NCBI GenBank assembly: GCA_025363815.1
Contig: JANYLB010000052.1
Location: 1-64,000 of the forward strand
DNA from: Actinomycetes bacterium
GTDB taxonomy: Bacteria > Actinomycetota > Acidimicrobiia > IMCC26256 > JANYLB01
Length of the DNA stretch: 64,000 nt
Reading direction: 5' to 3'
Shown piece after piece: positions 56,179 to 64,000 of the stretch (position 1 is its first letter; every line of letters starts with the position of its first letter). A program made the position numbers and the translations under genes. The notes beneath the pieces were generated by a model. The model saw only the letters and a list, made by a program, of their open reading frames with translations. It searched no databases and was not told the DNA's origin.

Positions 56179-58634
56179 GATCCCACTTTCACAGTCAGGC
56201 TGACGGGTGTGCCGGTCGGCGGCGCGGCGGGACGACGCACGTGGCCATGGTCTTCGTGCATGTGGTCCCCGAAGAGATCCTCGAGGGGATCGCTTCCACG
56301 AGCGACGGCGGGACCCTCGACCGGTCGGAGGCGGCGGCCGACGGTCGTCTTGCGTCCGTACAGGGTGGTGCGCTGCTCGAGGGGTCGGCCGAGTTGTTCG
56401 GTGATGGAACGGAACTCCACCTCGTCGACCTCCTGGCCGTGACTGGCGCCGGCGGCGCGTGAGATGTTCTCGTCCATCAGAGTGCCGCCCAGGTCATTGG
56501 CGCCGGACTGGAGTACCTGGCGGGCTCCGGGGAGGCCGAGCTTCACCCACGACACCTGAATGTTGTCGATGGCGCCGCGGTACGCGATGCGACCGACCGC
56601 GTGCATGAGAAGCGTTTCGCGAAAGGTCGGGCCCATGCGCGAGCGGCCCTTGATGAACAGAGGCGTCGCCATGTGGACGAAGGGCAGCGGCACGAATTCG
56701 GTGAAGCCACCGGTCTCGTGTTGGAGGGTGCGGGTGCGGACCATGTGGCGGGCGACATGCACCGGCTGTTCGACGTGGCCGAACATGATCGTGACATTCG
56801 AACGCAGACCCACCGAGTGCGCAGTGCGGTGTGCTTCCAGCCACTCTTCGGTGTTGATCTTGTCGGGGCAGATGATCGCCCGAACCTCGTCGTCGAGAAT
56901 CTCGGCCGCGGTGCCCGGCAACGTCGCGAGCCCGAGCGACTTTGCCTCGGCGAGATACTCGGCGAGCGGTACGCCGTTGCGTCGGGCGCCTTCGGTCACC
57001 TCGAGTGCGGTGAAGCCGTGCACGTGGATATCGGGGGCGACCTCTTTCACGAGTCGGATCACATCGAGGTAGTAGTCGCCGTCGAAGTCGGGGTGGATTC
57101 CACCCTGGAGACAAACCTCGGTGGCGCCACAGTCGACTGCTTCTGCGACTCGTGTCCGCAGCTCGTCGGCACCGAGGAGATAGGGATCGCCCCGGAGGTT
57201 GAGCGACAACGGACCCTTGGAGAAGGCACAAAACCGGCACTTGAACGTGCAGACGTTCGTGTAGTTGATGTTGCGGTTCCGCACGAATGTGACGGTGTCG
57301 CCGACGATGTCGCGCCGGAGCTGGTCGGCAACCTCGGTGATGCGCATCACGTCGGCGCCGCGCGCCTCCAGCAGAGTGACGATCTCGTCCACTCCAGGAT
57401 CCTCGCCGGCCATGACGCCATCGAGCACCGCGCCCACGGCACCGCGACCGTGAGCCGGCCACCCGACCGGCACGGCCTTGGGGATGAGCGTCGGCGGCGC
57501 GAGGTCGCCACCCGCGTGCCACGGGTCGGGGTCGCGACTGAGGTGCTCGGAATCCGACGCGTGGCGGACCGCCGTGCGCACGTCGGGGTGTAACCATTCG
57601 TCGCCGGCAGCGACGAACTCGGGGTACACGGTGAGCCGTGGCGCGAGTACGAAGCCCGAGGCTTCGGTGGCGGTGCGCAGACGGTCGAGCGCGGGCCACG
57701 GACGCTCGGGGTTCACGTGATCCGGAGTAACGGGCGAGACGCCGCCCCAGTCGTCGATCCCGGCGGCGAGGAGCGCGCCGAGGTCGTCGGAGAGGTTCGG
57801 AGGAGCTTGGAGGTGCATCTTGGAACCGAGCACGATACGAGCCGCGGCGATCGTCCAGAGGAGCTCATCGGTAGCGCACGCCGGCTCCCGGTGCATCGAG
57901 GTGCCGGCCTTCGGAAGGAAGTTCTGAATGATCACTTCCTGTACATGACCGTGGCGCGCGTGAACCTCGGCGATCGCATGCAACGCGTCGAGGCGTTCGG
58001 CGCGGGTCTCGCCGATCCCGACGAGAATCCCCGTGGTGAAAGGCACCTTGGCGCGGCCCGCGGCCTCCAGCGTCGCCAGCCGGCGTTCGGGGGTCTTGTC
58101 TGGTGCGCCGAAGTGCGGACCGCCGGGTTCACCGAGGCGCGCCGCGAGGGTCTCGATCATCATCCCCTGCGACGGGCTCACGCAGCGCAGGGCCACCAGC
58201 TCCGCCTCGCAGAGGGCGCCGGCGTTCGCGTGGGGGAGTAGTCCTGTCTCGTGGAGCACGGCCCGCGCCGCGGCCACGAGGTAGTCGACCGTCGACGAGT
58301 AGCCGGACGCAGCGAGCCAGTCGGCGGCCGCGGGGTAGCGCTCCTCGGGGCTCTCGCCGAGAGTGAAGAGCGCCTCGTGACAGCCGAGCGCTGCACCGGC
58401 CCTGGCGATCGCCAGCACCTCCTCTAGCGGGAGATGCGGATGGTCGAGCCGCGCCGGAGGCTTGGCGAAGGTGCAGTAGCCGCAACGGTCACGGCACAGC
58501 ATGGTCAGCGGGATGAACACCTTGGGTGAGTAGGTGACGCGGTGACCGTGGCCGCGGTCGCGCATGCGCCCGGCCTCTGCCATCATCTCGTCCAAAGGGG
58601 AGTCGGCCAAGGCCTGCGACTCGGTTCGGGTCAT
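56175..58634 (-). CDS. fbiC: F420 biosynthesis radical SAM enzyme FbiC
   Basis: The 819-residue protein fuses CofG and CofH: two radical-SAM domains that build the deazaflavin chromophore (F0) of coenzyme F420 from tyrosine and a pyrimidine. The first CxxxCxxC is in TMLCRDRCGYCTF (Cys47, 51, 54), the second in NVCTFKCRFCAFSKG in the C-terminal half. The start is ATG 58634, one codon after a GTG. It leads a tight operon (fbiC, pfkB, LOG). The two LLM oxidoreductases at 26-28 kb could use the product. Confidence 0.93.
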   Translation of the reverse strand: MTRTESQALADSPLDEMMAEAGRMRDRGHGHRVTYSPKVFIPLTMLCRDRCGYCTFAKPPARLDHPHLPLEEVLAIARAGAALGCHEALFTLGESPEERYPAAADWLAASGYSSTVDYLVAAARAVLHETGLLPHANAGALCEAELVALRCVSPSQGMMIETLAARLGEPGGPHFGAPDKTPERRLATLEAAGRAKVPFTTGILVGIGETRAERLDALHAIAEVHARHGHVQEVIIQNFLPKAGTSMHREPACATDELLWTIAAARIVLGSKMHLQAPPNLSDDLGALLAAGIDDWGGVSPVTPDHVNPERPWPALDRLRTATEASGFVLAPRLTVYPEFVAAGDEWLHPDVRTAVRHASDSEHLSRDPDPWHAGGDLAPPTLIPKAVPVGWPAHGRGAVGAVLDGVMAGEDPGVDEIVTLLEARGADVMRITEVADQLRRDIVGDTVTFVRNRNINYTNVCTFKCRFCAFSKGPLSLNLRGDPYLLGADELRTRVAEAVDCGATEVCLQGGIHPDFDGDYYLDVIRLVKEVAPDIHVHGFTALEVTEGARRNGVPLAEYLAEAKSLGLATLPGTAAEILDDEVRAIICPDKINTEEWLEAHRTAHSVGLRSNVTIMFGHVEQPVHVARHMVRTRTLQHETGGFTEFVPLPFVHMATPLFIKGRSRMGPTFRETLLMHAVGRIAYRGAIDNIQVSWVKLGLPGARQVLQSGANDLGGTLMDENISRAAGASHGQEVDEVEFRSITEQLGRPLEQRTTLYGRKTTVGRRLRPVEGPAVARGSDPLEDLFGDHMHEDHGHVRRPAAPPTGTPVSLTVKVGS

Positions 58635-58737
58635 CACGCGAGCTCTCCGCTCCGTCGATTCACGGAATCGTGAGCCTAACGGGGGGCGAGCAGGGATCCG
58701 CACGGGAGGGATTCCGGGGTGGAACGGAGCGGCCGGG

Positions 58738-59385
58738 TCAAGCTCCCAGCGCGGCCGCGTCGACGAGCCAGATCACACGCTTCGCGCGGACGCGCGACGC
58801 GGGCAGATCGACGCCGTCGCGAATCCTTCTGAACGCGTCTCGCTTCTCCTCACCGGCCACGGTGAAGACCACCAGCTCGGCAGTAGCAAGCCACGGATAC
58901 GTCACGGTGAGGCGCGGGTGAGGGTGCAGCGAGTCTTCGTTCACGACCACCCGATGCGAGGCCTCGTCGAGCGCGGACGTCGCCGGGAAGAGTGAGGCCG
59001 TGTGGCCGTCGGGTCCGAGACCGAGGTGCACCAACGAGCAGGGTCCCGCACTCTCGAGCAGCCGGCCGTAGGCAATCGCACCCTCTTCGACCGTGAGCCC
59101 GTCTTGGTACATCGGGTGATGCGACGCAGGGGTGACATCGACGAGCAGAACCTCCGCGACCATGCCCGCGTTCGAGTCGGGATCATCGATCGGCACCCAA
59201 CGTTCGTCGCCGTAATAGACGTCTACTCCGGACCAGTCAGGTCGACGCGCGCCAAGAGCCGTGTAGCAGGCGCGGGCGGTCTCGCCTCCCGAGAGCGCGA
59301 TCGAGCTGGGCGCCTCCTCGACGACCAGGTCGGCGAATGCCGCTCCTACGTCGTCCACATCGCGCATATCGCCGAACTGCGTCAC
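58738..59385 (-). CDS. pgl: 6-phosphogluconolactonase
   Basis: The 215-residue protein is a DevB-type 6-phosphogluconolactonase, the step after zwf in the oxidative pentose phosphate pathway. It has SSIALSGGETARACYTALG, the VDVYYGDERWVPIDDPDSNA motif, LGLGPDGHTASLFPAT and VTYPWLATAELVVFTVAGEE. The start is GTG 59385, whose first bases overlap the zwf stop (GTGA) and which has GGAGG a few bases upstream. The longer GTG at 59397 is possible but less well placed. Confidence 0.9.
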   Translation of the reverse strand: MTQFGDMRDVDDVGAAFADLVVEEAPSSIALSGGETARACYTALGARRPDWSGVDVYYGDERWVPIDDPDSNAGMVAEVLLVDVTPASHHPMYQDGLTVEEGAIAYGRLLESAGPCSLVHLGLGPDGHTASLFPATSALDEASHRVVVNEDSLHPHPRLTVTYPWLATAELVVFTVAGEEKRDAFRRIRDGVDLPASRVRAKRVIWLVDAAALGA

Positions 59386-60875
59386 GGCTTCCTCCACTGG
59401 TCTTTCGGATCGTCGAACAACGCGTTGGATTCGTCGGGACCCCAGGTGCCGGCGGGGTAGAGGTGCAGAGGCAGCGTTCCCGCGTCGAACGCGTTGATGA
59501 GCGGTTGCACGATCCGCCAGGCCTGGTCGACCTCGTCTTCGCGGATGAACAACGTGGCGTCACCTGCCAGCGCATCGAACAGCACCCGCTCGTAGGCCTC
59601 CGGAGACTGCTCCGTGAAGCCCCGGTAGGAGAAGTCGAGTGGAACCGTGCGCACCCGGAACGGTGAGCCGGGCACCTTGGCGGCGAACGACACCTCTATG
59701 CCCTCTTCCGGCTGAATTCGCAAGACGGTTATGTTCGGTTCCACCGAGTCGATCGCCGTGCGCGGTAGGGGGAGGAACGGCACCCGCTTGTAGTGGAGAG
59801 CGACTTCGGTGACGCGACTCGAAAGGCGCTTCCCGGTGCGAATCAGGAACGGCACGTCGGACCAGCGCCAGTTGTCTATCTCGAGCCGGAGCGCGAGATA
59901 GGTCTCGGTGTTGCTGTCGGACGCGACGCCATCTTCGTCGCGATAGCCCCGCACGCGCTCGCCGTCGATCTCACCGGGACCGTACTGACCACGCACGACG
60001 ACCCGGGTCATTTCATTCGGGTCGAGGGGGCGCACCGATCGGAGCACCTTCACCTTCTCATCGCGCACCGGATCGGCCGCGAACGACGCCGGCGGTTCCA
60101 TTGCCACCAGTGAAAGCACCTGCAACACGTGGTTCTGCACGATGTCACGCAACGCACCGGCTTGCTCATAGAAGGTGCCGCGGTGCTCCACTCCGAGCTG
60201 CTCGGCCACGGTGATCTCGACGTGATCGATGTAGCGGCGGTTCCACAGCGGTTCGAAGATCGAGTTCGCGAACCGCAGCGCCAAGATGTTCTGTACCGTC
60301 TCCTTGGCGAGGTAGTGGTCGATGCGAAAGATCTGATTCTCCGCAAAGACCGCGTGTAAAACCTTGTTCAGCTCTGTCGCGCTGTGCAGGTCGTGTCCGA
60401 AGGGCTTCTCGATGACGAGGCGCCGGAACGTCCCCGGCGGTTCCTCGGCGAGACCGGCCGAGCCGACACCCCCGACGATGGCCGGGAAGAGCTGGGGGAT
60501 GGTCGAGAGGTAATAGAGACGATTACCGGCGGTGCCGTGGCGCTGATCGCACTCGTCGAGCACCTCGCTGAGCCGCTCGTAGGTCGTGGGATCGTCGGCG
60601 TCACCGGCGACGTAGCGAACACAGATGTCGAGGGCCTCGAACGCGGCCATCTCCTCGGGGGTCTTGACCGCGTCGAAGATCGCCTTCCGGACCCGTTCCC
60701 GGAGGTCTTCGTCGTCCATCTCAGTTCGGGCCACGCCGACGAGCGCGAGCCGGTGGGGGAGCGCTCGACGGCCGGCGAGCGCCGCCAGCGCAGGGTAGAG
60801 CTTGCGGGCGGCTAGGTCGCCGGTGGCGCCGAATACCACGAGTGCTGCTGAAAGCGCGACGCGCTCACCGTCCAT
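59382..60875 (-). CDS. zwf: Glucose-6-phosphate 1-dehydrogenase
   Basis: The 497-residue protein is Zwf. It has the NADP-binding VVFGATGDLAARKLYPALAA at the N-terminus, the substrate motif RIDHYLAKETVQNILALRF (catalytic Lys near residue 180) and the EKPFGHDLHSATELNKV segment. It supplies NADPH. ATG 60875 is the start because TATGAT lies six bases upstream, although the frame is open 27 bases earlier. No opcA gene is present near it, unlike many actinobacteria. Confidence 0.94.
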   Translation of the reverse strand: MDGERVALSAALVVFGATGDLAARKLYPALAALAGRRALPHRLALVGVARTEMDDEDLRERVRKAIFDAVKTPEEMAAFEALDICVRYVAGDADDPTTYERLSEVLDECDQRHGTAGNRLYYLSTIPQLFPAIVGGVGSAGLAEEPPGTFRRLVIEKPFGHDLHSATELNKVLHAVFAENQIFRIDHYLAKETVQNILALRFANSIFEPLWNRRYIDHVEITVAEQLGVEHRGTFYEQAGALRDIVQNHVLQVLSLVAMEPPASFAADPVRDEKVKVLRSVRPLDPNEMTRVVVRGQYGPGEIDGERVRGYRDEDGVASDSNTETYLALRLEIDNWRWSDVPFLIRTGKRLSSRVTEVALHYKRVPFLPLPRTAIDSVEPNITVLRIQPEEGIEVSFAAKVPGSPFRVRTVPLDFSYRGFTEQSPEAYERVLFDALAGDATLFIREDEVDQAWRIVQPLINAFDAGTLPLHLYPAGTWGPDESNALFDDPKDQWRKP

Positions 60876-60881
60876 TGCGGG

Positions 60882-60887
60882 ATCATA
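60882..60887 (-). promoter_or_regulatory. -10 box, leaderless start of zwf
   Basis: TATGAT on the minus strand, six bases, then ATG 60875. TACGGT on the plus strand overlaps it (60886-60891), close to the start of the divergent fusion gene. Confidence 0.6.
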
Positions 60888-60893
60888 CGGTCC

Positions 60894-61955
60894 GTGGATC
60901 ATCAGACCGTCTCCGTGTACGAAGGGCGCGCCGCCGAATGGGCAGCTCGCAAGCCACCACGATTCCTCGACGAAGCGGCCGCATTCGCCGCCCGGGTCGA
61001 CCCCGGAGCCGTGCGGGGGGATCTCGGGTGTGGCCCCGGCGCCTACATACCCACCCTCGGCCGCCCCGCCCTTGCGCTCGACGCGACAATCGCGATGCTC
61101 GAACTCGTCACGGAGGCTGCGCCCGGCGCGTGGCGAGTGTGCGGCGACCTCGAGGCACTGCCGATCCGTACCGGGTCACTCGGCGGCGGCTGGGCTCGTG
61201 CCAGCTACCTGCACATCCCGAGGACGAGGCTTCCCCTAGCGCTGCGCGACCTTCACAGGGCCTGCTCCCCCGACGCGCCGATCGTGCTCACCCTGAAGCG
61301 GGGCGATGCCGAGCTCGACGAGCTCGCCGATGACAGCCTCGGTGGTCGACGGTTCTCTGGGTGGGAACCGGAGCCCCTGGCCGATGTCGTTGCCGGGGCC
61401 GGTTTCGAGGTCGACGACGTCGCCGCCGACGACGAGTGGGTCACGATCGAGGCCCGCCGCGGCCGCCTCCTCCCTGACACCGTCGCGCCAGGAATGCGAA
61501 TCTTGATCGCCGGTCTGAACCCCAGCCTGTACACAGCTGACGCCGGCGTTGGGTATGCCCGGCCTGGCAACCGATTCTGGCCGGCAGCTCTTGGCTCAGG
61601 ACTCGTGACGCTCGATCGCGATCCGCTGGCTGCGCTGCGCGACCACGGCGTAGGCATGACCAATCTCGTGTCGCGGGCAACCCCAAGGGCCGACCAGGTG
61701 TCTGGCGTCGAGTACCGGGAGGGCGGTGCCCGGCTGGCGCGCCTGGTCGAATGGTTGGCGCCTGGCCTGGTCTGCGTCGTCGGCATCACCGGTTGGCGTC
61801 TCGCCGTAGACAAGAAAGCTCAGGTCGGCTTGCAGCCGCAGCCCCTCGGCGGACGTCCCGTGTACGTGATGCCCAACACCAGCGGCCTCAACGCCCACGC
61901 CAAGCCCGCCGATTACGAACGCCACTTTCGCGAGGTCATGGCGCTCGCCCTCTGA
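60894..61955 (+). CDS. Methyltransferase and mismatch uracil-DNA glycosylase fusion
   Basis: The 353-residue protein joins an N-terminal SAM-dependent methyltransferase domain (about 1-190; motif I as GDLGCGPGAYIPTLG, residues 43-57) to a C-terminal Mug/TDG-type uracil-DNA glycosylase (about 200-353). The glycosylase has ILIAGLNPSLYTADAGVGYA (residues 203-222; Asn209 is the conserved catalytic-loop Asn) and VYVMPNTSGLNAHAKPADY (around 324-341). Mug removes uracil or ethenocytosine from mismatches. What the methyltransferase adds is unknown. The GTG 60894 is divergent from zwf and the gene faces tal. Such a fusion is unusual to me. Confidence 0.8.
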   Translation: MDHQTVSVYEGRAAEWAARKPPRFLDEAAAFAARVDPGAVRGDLGCGPGAYIPTLGRPALALDATIAMLELVTEAAPGAWRVCGDLEALPIRTGSLGGGWARASYLHIPRTRLPLALRDLHRACSPDAPIVLTLKRGDAELDELADDSLGGRRFSGWEPEPLADVVAGAGFEVDDVAADDEWVTIEARRGRLLPDTVAPGMRILIAGLNPSLYTADAGVGYARPGNRFWPAALGSGLVTLDRDPLAALRDHGVGMTNLVSRATPRADQVSGVEYREGGARLARLVEWLAPGLVCVVGITGWRLAVDKKAQVGLQPQPLGGRPVYVMPNTSGLNAHAKPADYERHFREVMALAL

Positions 61956-61965
61956 TCTGTTCGGG

Positions 61966-63066
61966 TCAGGAGTTGGCGAGGAGGTCTTTGGCCCGCTTCT
62001 CGAGGGTGGCGAGACCATCGGCGTAGCTGCGGGCGAATGAGTCGACACCCTCGCGCTCGATGGTGGCCGTCAAGTCGTCGTAGTCGACACCGACACCGGC
62101 GAGATCCTTGATGACGTCCAACGCGCCTTCGACGTCTTGGGTTATCGCGTCTGGCTTCGGGTCACCGTGATCGCGCAAGGCAACGATCGATGCCTGGGCG
62201 AGTGTGTTCACCGTGTCGGGACCGACGAGCTCGTCGACGTAGAGGGTGTCGGAATAAGCGGGGTTCTTCGTCGACGTGGAGGCCCAGAGCGGCCGCTGGC
62301 GCCGCGCGCCTTTGGCGGCGAGAGCTTCCCAACGCGGACCGGAGAAGCGTTCGAGGAACCGCTGGTACGCGACCTTCGCGTTCGCGACCGCGACCTTGCC
62401 CCTGAGTGGACTCCCGACGGGAAGGCGGCGGTCGGCTTCGGTGTCGACGCGGCTCACGAAGAACGATGCGACCGACGCGATGGTCGACGGGTCGCCGCCC
62501 GACGCGACCAGCTGTTCGAGCCCGGCCAGGTACGCCTCGATCACGGCGTCGTACCGGCCGAGCGAGAAGATCAGCGTGATGTTCACCGCGATGCCTGCGG
62601 CGATGGTCCGGGTGATGGCAGGAAGGCCCTCGACGGTCGCCGGTATCTTCACGAGCACGTTGGGGCGCTCGAGGCGGCCGTGTAGCCATGCTGCCTGCTC
62701 GACGGTTGCGTCAGTGTCGTGGGCGCGGTCGGGCGCGACCTCGACCGATACGAACCCATCGGCGCCGGCCGTCGAGTCGTGCACGGGGCGGAGCACGTCG
62801 GACGCGGCGCCGATGTCGGCGAGCACGAGCTCCCAGTAGATCCCGTCGGTAGGCTTGCCGGCACGAGCGAGTTCGACGAGCTGGTCGTCGTAGCCCTCTC
62901 CCGCGGCGAGGGCCTTCTCGAGGATCGTCGGGTTCGAGGTGACCCCGCGGATGCCGTCGTCCGCGATCATCGCGGCGAGACCACCACCGAGCACGAACGT
63001 GCGGGTGAGATTGTCGTACCACGGGCTCTGGCCGTATTGGTTCAGTCGGGCAACGGGCGACGTCAT
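61966..63066 (-). CDS. tal: Transaldolase
   Basis: The 366-residue protein is a transaldolase (actinobacterial long type). It has DGIRGVTSNPTILEKALAAG, the Schiff-base Lys region PNVLVKIPATVEGLPAIT, NITLIFSLGRYDAVIEAYLA and RPLWASTSTKNPAYSDTLYV. It exchanges a dihydroxyacetone unit between sugar phosphates. ATGA overlaps the transketolase stop, so tkt and tal are coupled. Its 3' end lies ten bases from the stop of the fusion gene, which is on the other strand. Confidence 0.93.
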   Translation of the reverse strand: MTSPVARLNQYGQSPWYDNLTRTFVLGGGLAAMIADDGIRGVTSNPTILEKALAAGEGYDDQLVELARAGKPTDGIYWELVLADIGAASDVLRPVHDSTAGADGFVSVEVAPDRAHDTDATVEQAAWLHGRLERPNVLVKIPATVEGLPAITRTIAAGIAVNITLIFSLGRYDAVIEAYLAGLEQLVASGGDPSTIASVASFFVSRVDTEADRRLPVGSPLRGKVAVANAKVAYQRFLERFSGPRWEALAAKGARRQRPLWASTSTKNPAYSDTLYVDELVGPDTVNTLAQASIVALRDHGDPKPDAITQDVEGALDVIKDLAGVGVDYDDLTATIEREGVDSFARSYADGLATLEKRAKDLLANS

Positions 63067-64000
63067 TGCTCGCCATCCAATCCGAGGAGCACGAGCGCAC
63101 GTTCGGTGACGTGCTCTGTGGTGAAGCCGAACTCATTCATGACCGTGCTCCCCGGTGCCGATGCACCAAAGCGGTCGATGGCGACGACGTCGTCGGCGTA
63201 GCGTTCCCAACCGAAGCTGGTGCCTGCTTCTACTGCAAGCGTGGGGACGCCCGGTGGCAGCACAGTGGCCTGCTCCTCGGCTGTACGCGCCGCGAACAGC
63301 TCCCAGCACGGCATCGACACGACGCGAGCCGAGATCCCACGGGCCGTGAGGGTGGCGGCCGCGCCGACACAATGCTGGACCTCGGAGCCGGTGCCGATCA
63401 GCACCAGCTCGAGACCGGGTCCGGTCTCGTCGACAAGCGTGTATGCGCCCTTCACCACACCTGCGGGTGCCCGTTCGGCGGACCCTTCGAGCACGGGGAC
63501 CTTCTGGCGGGTCAGGATCAGCGCGGTCGGACCCGACCGGTCGATGTGCACCCGCCATGCTTGCGCGACTTCGTTGGCGTCGGCAGGCCGGATCACCCGC
63601 AATCCCGGCATCGCCCGCAACGATGCGATGTGCTCGATCGGTTGGTGGGTCGGGCCGTCTTCACCGAGGCCAATGGAATCGTGCGACCATACGAAGACGA
63701 CCTTGTAACCCGACAACGCGGCGAGCCGTACCGAGCCGCGCATGTAGTCACTGAACACGAAGAACGTACCGCCGAAGGGCAGGAGCCCGCCGGTGGCCAT
63801 CCCGTTCATGATGGCGCCCATGCCGTGTTCACGGATGCCGAAGTGGAGCTGGCGCCCATTGAACTGGTGTGTGTCGATCTTGGCGGCACCCTTGAGCTCT
63901 GTACCGGTGTTGCCCGTGAGATCGGCGCCGCCGCCGACGAGACCCGGTACTACGTCGGCGATCGCGTCGAGCACCGACGAGCAGGCCTTACGGGTTTCGA
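63063..64000 (-). CDS. tkt: Transketolase, C-terminal part (runs off the window)
   Basis: The visible 312 codons are the C-terminal half of transketolase. They have DLTGNTGTELKG, QLHFGIREHGMGAIMNGMAT (the family motif with Glu that contacts the thiamine ring), VWSHDSIGLGEDGPTHQPIE and SMPCWELFAARTAEEQATVL. The N-terminal thiamine-diphosphate domain is outside the window. It works with tal in the non-oxidative pentose phosphate branch. The stop overlaps the tal start by ATGA. Confidence 0.95.
   Translation of the reverse strand, partial: ETRKACSSVLDAIADVVPGLVGGGADLTGNTGTELKGAAKIDTHQFNGRQLHFGIREHGMGAIMNGMATGGLLPFGGTFFVFSDYMRGSVRLAALSGYKVVFVWSHDSIGLGEDGPTHQPIEHIASLRAMPGLRVIRPADANEVAQAWRVHIDRSGPTALILTRQKVPVLEGSAERAPAGVVKGAYTLVDETGPGLELVLIGTGSEVQHCVGAAATLTARGISARVVSMPCWELFAARTAEEQATVLPPGVPTLAVEAGTSFGWERYADDVVAIDRFGASAPGSTVMNEFGFTTEHVTERALVLLGLDGEQ

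Noticed and set aside
1-64000. tRNA, rRNA genes and CRISPR arrays.
   Set aside because: No tRNA-like cloverleaf arms or regularly spaced direct repeats were found; GGTTCGAACC-like strings at 23050 and 27577 lie inside coding sequence.

Overview
The window looks like chromosomal DNA of a high-GC actinobacterium, most likely from the Acidimicrobiia or a related deep lineage. The signs are uniformly high GC at third codon positions, an F420 biosynthesis gene (fbiC, CofG/CofH fusion) with two LLM-type F420-dependent oxidoreductases, a ufaA1-type fatty-acid methyltransferase cluster in the same gene order as Mycobacterium tuberculosis Rv0446c-Rv0449c, a DesA-type acyl-ACP desaturase, and many four-base start/stop overlaps. 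Many genes have no ribosome binding site and instead carry a -10 hexamer TAnnnT exactly 6 or 7 bases upstream of ATG/GTG, which points to widespread leaderless mRNAs. The lineage is an inference; no rRNA or tRNA gene is present to confirm it.

Layout. 1-3.4 kb is a worn accessory patch: the end of an IS3-type element, a gene it truncated that also has an internal stop, two convergent toxin-antitoxin pairs each with a palindromic operator, and fragments of a methyltransferase and other genes. 3.4-10.3 kb holds a sulfotransferase, two related small membrane proteins either side of a cation-efflux protein, a secreted NlpC/P60 hydrolase, and a probable copper cluster (PHM-like secreted protein, cupredoxin lipoprotein, small membrane protein). 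10.4-19.4 kb is housekeeping and catabolic: M24 peptidase, beta-carbonic anhydrase, nitronate monooxygenase, an unusual zinc-ribbon SDR, YaaA, an amidase and the GTPase EngB. 19.5-24.9 kb is a five-gene lipid-modification operon. 25-32 kb contains two LLM oxidoreductases, dienelactone hydrolase, a CoA hydrolase/transferase, a DadA-like oxidoreductase and hydrolases. 32-36 kb has a CapA-like protein, heme A synthase, the desaturase with a TetR-like operator, and a SHOCT protein. 36-44 kb has an Xni-like nuclease, an SDR behind a relic of an enoyl-CoA hydratase gene, a secreted phosphoesterase, FxsA, acyl-CoA dehydrogenase with an SCP2-like partner, and a polyprenyl synthase. 44-48.5 kb has an ABC-2 exporter, TlpA, CtaB, and a GroES-like gene overlapping an SDR. 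49-54 kb has a DinB-like and a Cys-rich protein, then the three-subunit glycolate oxidase glcDEF plus a small helical protein. 54-64 kb has an fbiC-pfkB-LOG operon and the pentose phosphate genes tkt-tal and zwf-pgl, between which lies an unusual methyltransferase/uracil-DNA-glycosylase fusion.

Working together: zwf and pgl make NADPH (and in related organisms F420-linked reduction is also tied to sugar phosphates), CtaA/CtaB/TlpA serve the haem-copper oxidase, the copper proteins may act outside the membrane, and the desaturase plus ufaA-type operon would produce unsaturated and then methyl-branched or cyclopropane lipids. The most notable items for follow-up are the zinc-ribbon SDR lacking the usual catalytic Tyr, the methyltransferase-glycosylase fusion, the PHM-like secreted protein, the second cyclopropane synthase paralogue with an altered active site, glcD with an apparently non-canonical start codon, and the leaderless promoter pattern.
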